Assembly: GCA_934757245.1 (NCBI GenBank)
Contig: CAKVLH010000024.1
Span: forward strand, 1-7,960
Direction: 5' to 3'
From: an uncultured Candidatus Melainabacteria bacterium
GTDB taxonomy: Bacteria > Cyanobacteriota > Vampirovibrionia > Gastranaerophilales > Gastranaerophilaceae
DNA: 7,960 nucleotides
The notes below the pieces were generated by a model. That model was not told where the DNA came from, did no database searches, and saw only the letters and a list, made by a program, of their open reading frames with translations. Each line of letters opens with the position of its first letter. Position 1 is the first letter of the stretch. Of the stretch, positions 6,621 to 7,960 are shown piece by piece. The translations under genes were made by a program, and so were the position numbers.

Positions 6621-6667
6621 AAAATCAAAAAACGGCGACCTTGTTAAGGTCGCCGTTTTTTGATTTT
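6621..6667. terminator. Strong bidirectional rho-independent terminator
   Basis: Two perfectly complementary 22-base arms flank a 3-base GTT loop. The core CGGCGACCTT stem is GC-rich against an AT-rich background and carries A6 on one side and T6 on the other, so both strands give a stem followed by T-rich sequence. On the minus strand it would end transcripts from the right-edge gene before they reach the tolC-like gene; on the plus strand it would stop antisense transcription rightward. Confidence 0.9.
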
Positions 6668-6707
6668 ATTTTTAATGATTTATAAAACTATGCAACGGTA
6701 ATAGTCT

Positions 6708-6728
6708 GTAGGTCAGGCAGTGCCTAAC
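6708..6728 (+). repeat. REP unit, left copy
   Basis: GTAG at 6708-6711 is followed by a hairpin at 6712-6728 with 8-base arms around one central G and one C-A mismatch (6714/6726). Confidence 0.6.
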
Positions 6729-6820
6729 AAAAACTATTCTAACTTTAAACTTTTGGTTATAAATTAAAGGGTTAAAAGCAGATGATATATTGTAATTCAT
6801 TTTTTATTTTTGAGAATTTT

Positions 6821-6841
6821 GTCAGGCACTGCCTGACCTAC
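6821..6841 (-). repeat. REP unit, right copy
   Basis: On the minus strand GTAG (6841-6838) is followed by a 17-base palindrome (6837-6821) whose 8-base arms match perfectly around one central base. Confidence 0.6.
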
Positions 6842-6850
6842 AGACTATAG

Positions 6851-7960
6851 TCATCGAAGTTCATACTCATGAAATACTTTAAGTTTATTATCTAAATTTT
6901 TAACTATCAAATAATCAGGGCTACTATTGTTTTCTCCCTTGACTTTTAATTTTACTATGTAGCCTTCGTTTAAGTCTTTTTTTATTTGTTCTCTAAGTTC
7001 TTTCATCTTGTAATGGTCAATATATAAAATATCATTTATAAGATTTTTATATTCATCTGAACATGTACTTAAGTTACCAAATCTAGCATAATATATTTCC
7101 ATGATATCTTCTGCTAAATAGCTTTTGTTACCTGCGTCAAAACTAGATAAATATATATATGTTGTATCCTCCAATGGAGTGCACCTAATGCTTGCACCAG
7201 CTTTAGCATATGATTTGTTGTGAGGGGACGAAAAATCGTTAGATATAATCCATATAGATAAAGATTCTTTATTAAGATCTTTTAATTCTCTGTGCAAAAC
7301 TTTGTTTTGGTCGTATATATTCTTTATGATATCATCAAAAGATTTTGGATACGCTATTGGCAAGCCTCTATTTATTTCGTAATAAAATTTATCTTCTATT
7401 TTACTTGTTTGTTCACCTTTATTTATAGTTGTTTTTATTATAATGTTATCAACAATATTGTTAATAACAACAGGAAAAATATAAGAGTAATACAACATGT
7501 TTCCATCAGCATATAAAGAAGTGCCATTATGACCTACAATCGTATCTTTAGCATACCTTTCAAGAGATAGATTACTTTGAACTGGATAATGAAAAAAATA
7601 GCCTTGTGGATTATACAATCTAGGATACGTATACTTTGTAAAGTTACTTGTAAAAGATGTCTCATTAGTCCAATAGGAATTTGTCGAATTATCCCAATAA
7701 TACCCAGGTCTATAAGCTCTATAATAGCAATTTATAATTTTTCCATTTAAATTTGCACCGCAAGGAATGAGCAGCTCATATTCCTTAGTTCCATTTCCTC
7801 CCCCCCCTTGAGTTGATGAACTTTCTTTTTGGCAAGGTGTAAGGTTAAAGGTTCTCAAGTTAGCAAGCAGGTTTTCTTTTGTTGTACTATCTTCGGCAAT
7901 TGAAAGCCTAGATTTTCGCCAGTTTTTTCGTTTTAAAATATACTCCTGTCCAACTGGATC
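6851..7960 (-). CDS. Protein of unknown function with G8 tract (5' partial)
   Basis: The frame stays open to the right edge of the window, so 369 residues are visible and the start is missing; a TTG at 7858 is not a convincing start. I recognise no family. The visible N-terminal part is polar and basic (KRKNWRKSR near residue 10), then comes a Ser/Gly linker (ESSSTQGGGGNGT, about 46-58). It is followed by a segment rich in Tyr, Trp, Asn and Thr (about 75-165) typical in look of exposed beta structure, and a more helical, Lys/Glu-rich C-terminal third. Cysteines are few (43, 67, 78, 260, 300). No membrane segment or catalytic motif is evident in the visible part. The aromatic and Asn/Thr-rich composition would fit a cell-surface or exported protein whose signal lies off the window, which is inference. 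The poly-G tract within the linker could permit phase variation. A REP pair and a strong terminator follow its stop codon. Confidence 0.7.
   Translation of the reverse strand, partial: DPVGQEYILKRKNWRKSRLSIAEDSTTKENLLANLRTFNLTPCQKESSSTQGGGGNGTKEYELLIPCGANLNGKIINCYYRAYRPGYYWDNSTNSYWTNETSFTSNFTKYTYPRLYNPQGYFFHYPVQSNLSLERYAKDTIVGHNGTSLYADGNMLYYSYIFPVVINNIVDNIIIKTTINKGEQTSKIEDKFYYEINRGLPIAYPKSFDDIIKNIYDQNKVLHRELKDLNKESLSIWIISNDFSSPHNKSYAKAGASIRCTPLEDTTYIYLSSFDAGNKSYLAEDIMEIYYARFGNLSTCSDEYKNLINDILYIDHYKMKELREQIKKDLNEGYIVKLKVKGENNSSPDYLIVKNLDNKLKVFHEYELR
7800..7807 (-). repeat. Homopolymeric G8 tract in coding sequence
   Basis: Eight consecutive G on the coding strand encode part of a Gly4 run (codons GGG GGG GGA GGA). 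In a clearly AT-rich gene this is out of character. Losing or gaining one G leads to a stop within about 20 or 8 codons respectively, so slippage would switch the protein off. Confidence 0.6.

Larger units (their letters stand above)
6701..6848. repeat. BIME-like pair of inverted REP sequences
   Basis: Two 32-base arms (6701-6732 and 6817-6848) are reverse complements with a single mismatch, separated by 84 AT-rich bases with no gene. Inside each arm is its own palindrome, GTCAGGCA-N-TGCCTGAC (perfect on the right, one mismatch on the left), preceded by GTAG when read in the proper orientation. A GTAG foot followed by an imperfect hairpin is the hallmark of REP elements mobilised by REP-associated tyrosine transposases, and two facing copies form a BIME. 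The element ends 2 bases from the stop codon of the right-edge gene. No transposase gene lies in the window. Confidence 0.7.

Noticed and set aside
6701..6848. Large inverted repeat as terminal repeats of an insertion sequence or MITE
   Set aside because: The 84-base interior has no coding sequence, no target-site duplication is visible at the ends, and the GTAG-plus-palindrome structure in each arm fits a REP pair better; a MITE is not fully excluded.
7292..7516. Plus-strand frame of 74 codons, very Ile/Phe/Tyr-rich, which could pass for a membrane protein
   Set aside because: It is antisense to an AT-rich Asn/Lys-coding stretch, which produces such composition automatically.
7856..7858. 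TTG as start codon of the right-edge gene
   Set aside because: The frame remains open for 34 further codons to the window edge, so the gene is better read as 5'-incomplete.

Overview
The window is AT-rich and comes from a Gram-negative-type bacterium: it carries a TolC-family outer-membrane protein and a second exported protein with a clear signal peptide. My best guess is a gut relative of the cyanobacteria (Vampirovibrionia/Melainabacteria, Gastranaerophilales). That rests on base composition, the envelope gene types and a short N-terminal motif (NPIQQNKAKFQG in the 143-residue protein) that I recall from such genomes. It is an inference, not a demonstrated assignment.

Plus-strand half (1-4234). 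The window opens inside a long gene whose 700 visible residues combine a RelA/SpoT-like (p)ppNpp-synthetase fold with a C-terminal HExxH zinc-metallopeptidase domain. This toxin- or effector-like fusion is the most interesting object here. Thirty-one bases after it lies a small, charged 143-residue protein of unknown function, a possible partner, chaperone or immunity protein. After a 157-base gap comes a membrane-anchored GT2-like glycosyltransferase with apparently degraded catalytic motifs and an unusual cysteine-rich cytosolic tail.

Minus-strand half (4231-7960). A TolC-like gene and a downstream exported beta-rich protein are co-oriented, with a weak hairpin terminator between them. The exported-protein gene meets the glycosyltransferase gene tail to tail with a 4-base overlap. 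The tolC-like gene has a TATAAT box placed so that transcription would begin at or next to its ATG. Upstream of it are a perfect 22-bp-arm bidirectional terminator and a 148-bp inverted repeat that reads as a pair of REP sequences (GTAG foot plus palindrome). At the right edge is a 5'-incomplete gene of unknown function with an 8-base G tract in its coding strand, a candidate slippage (phase-variation) site.

No tRNA, rRNA, CRISPR array, transposase gene or replication origin was seen, and no gene-free stretch exceeds 300 bases.
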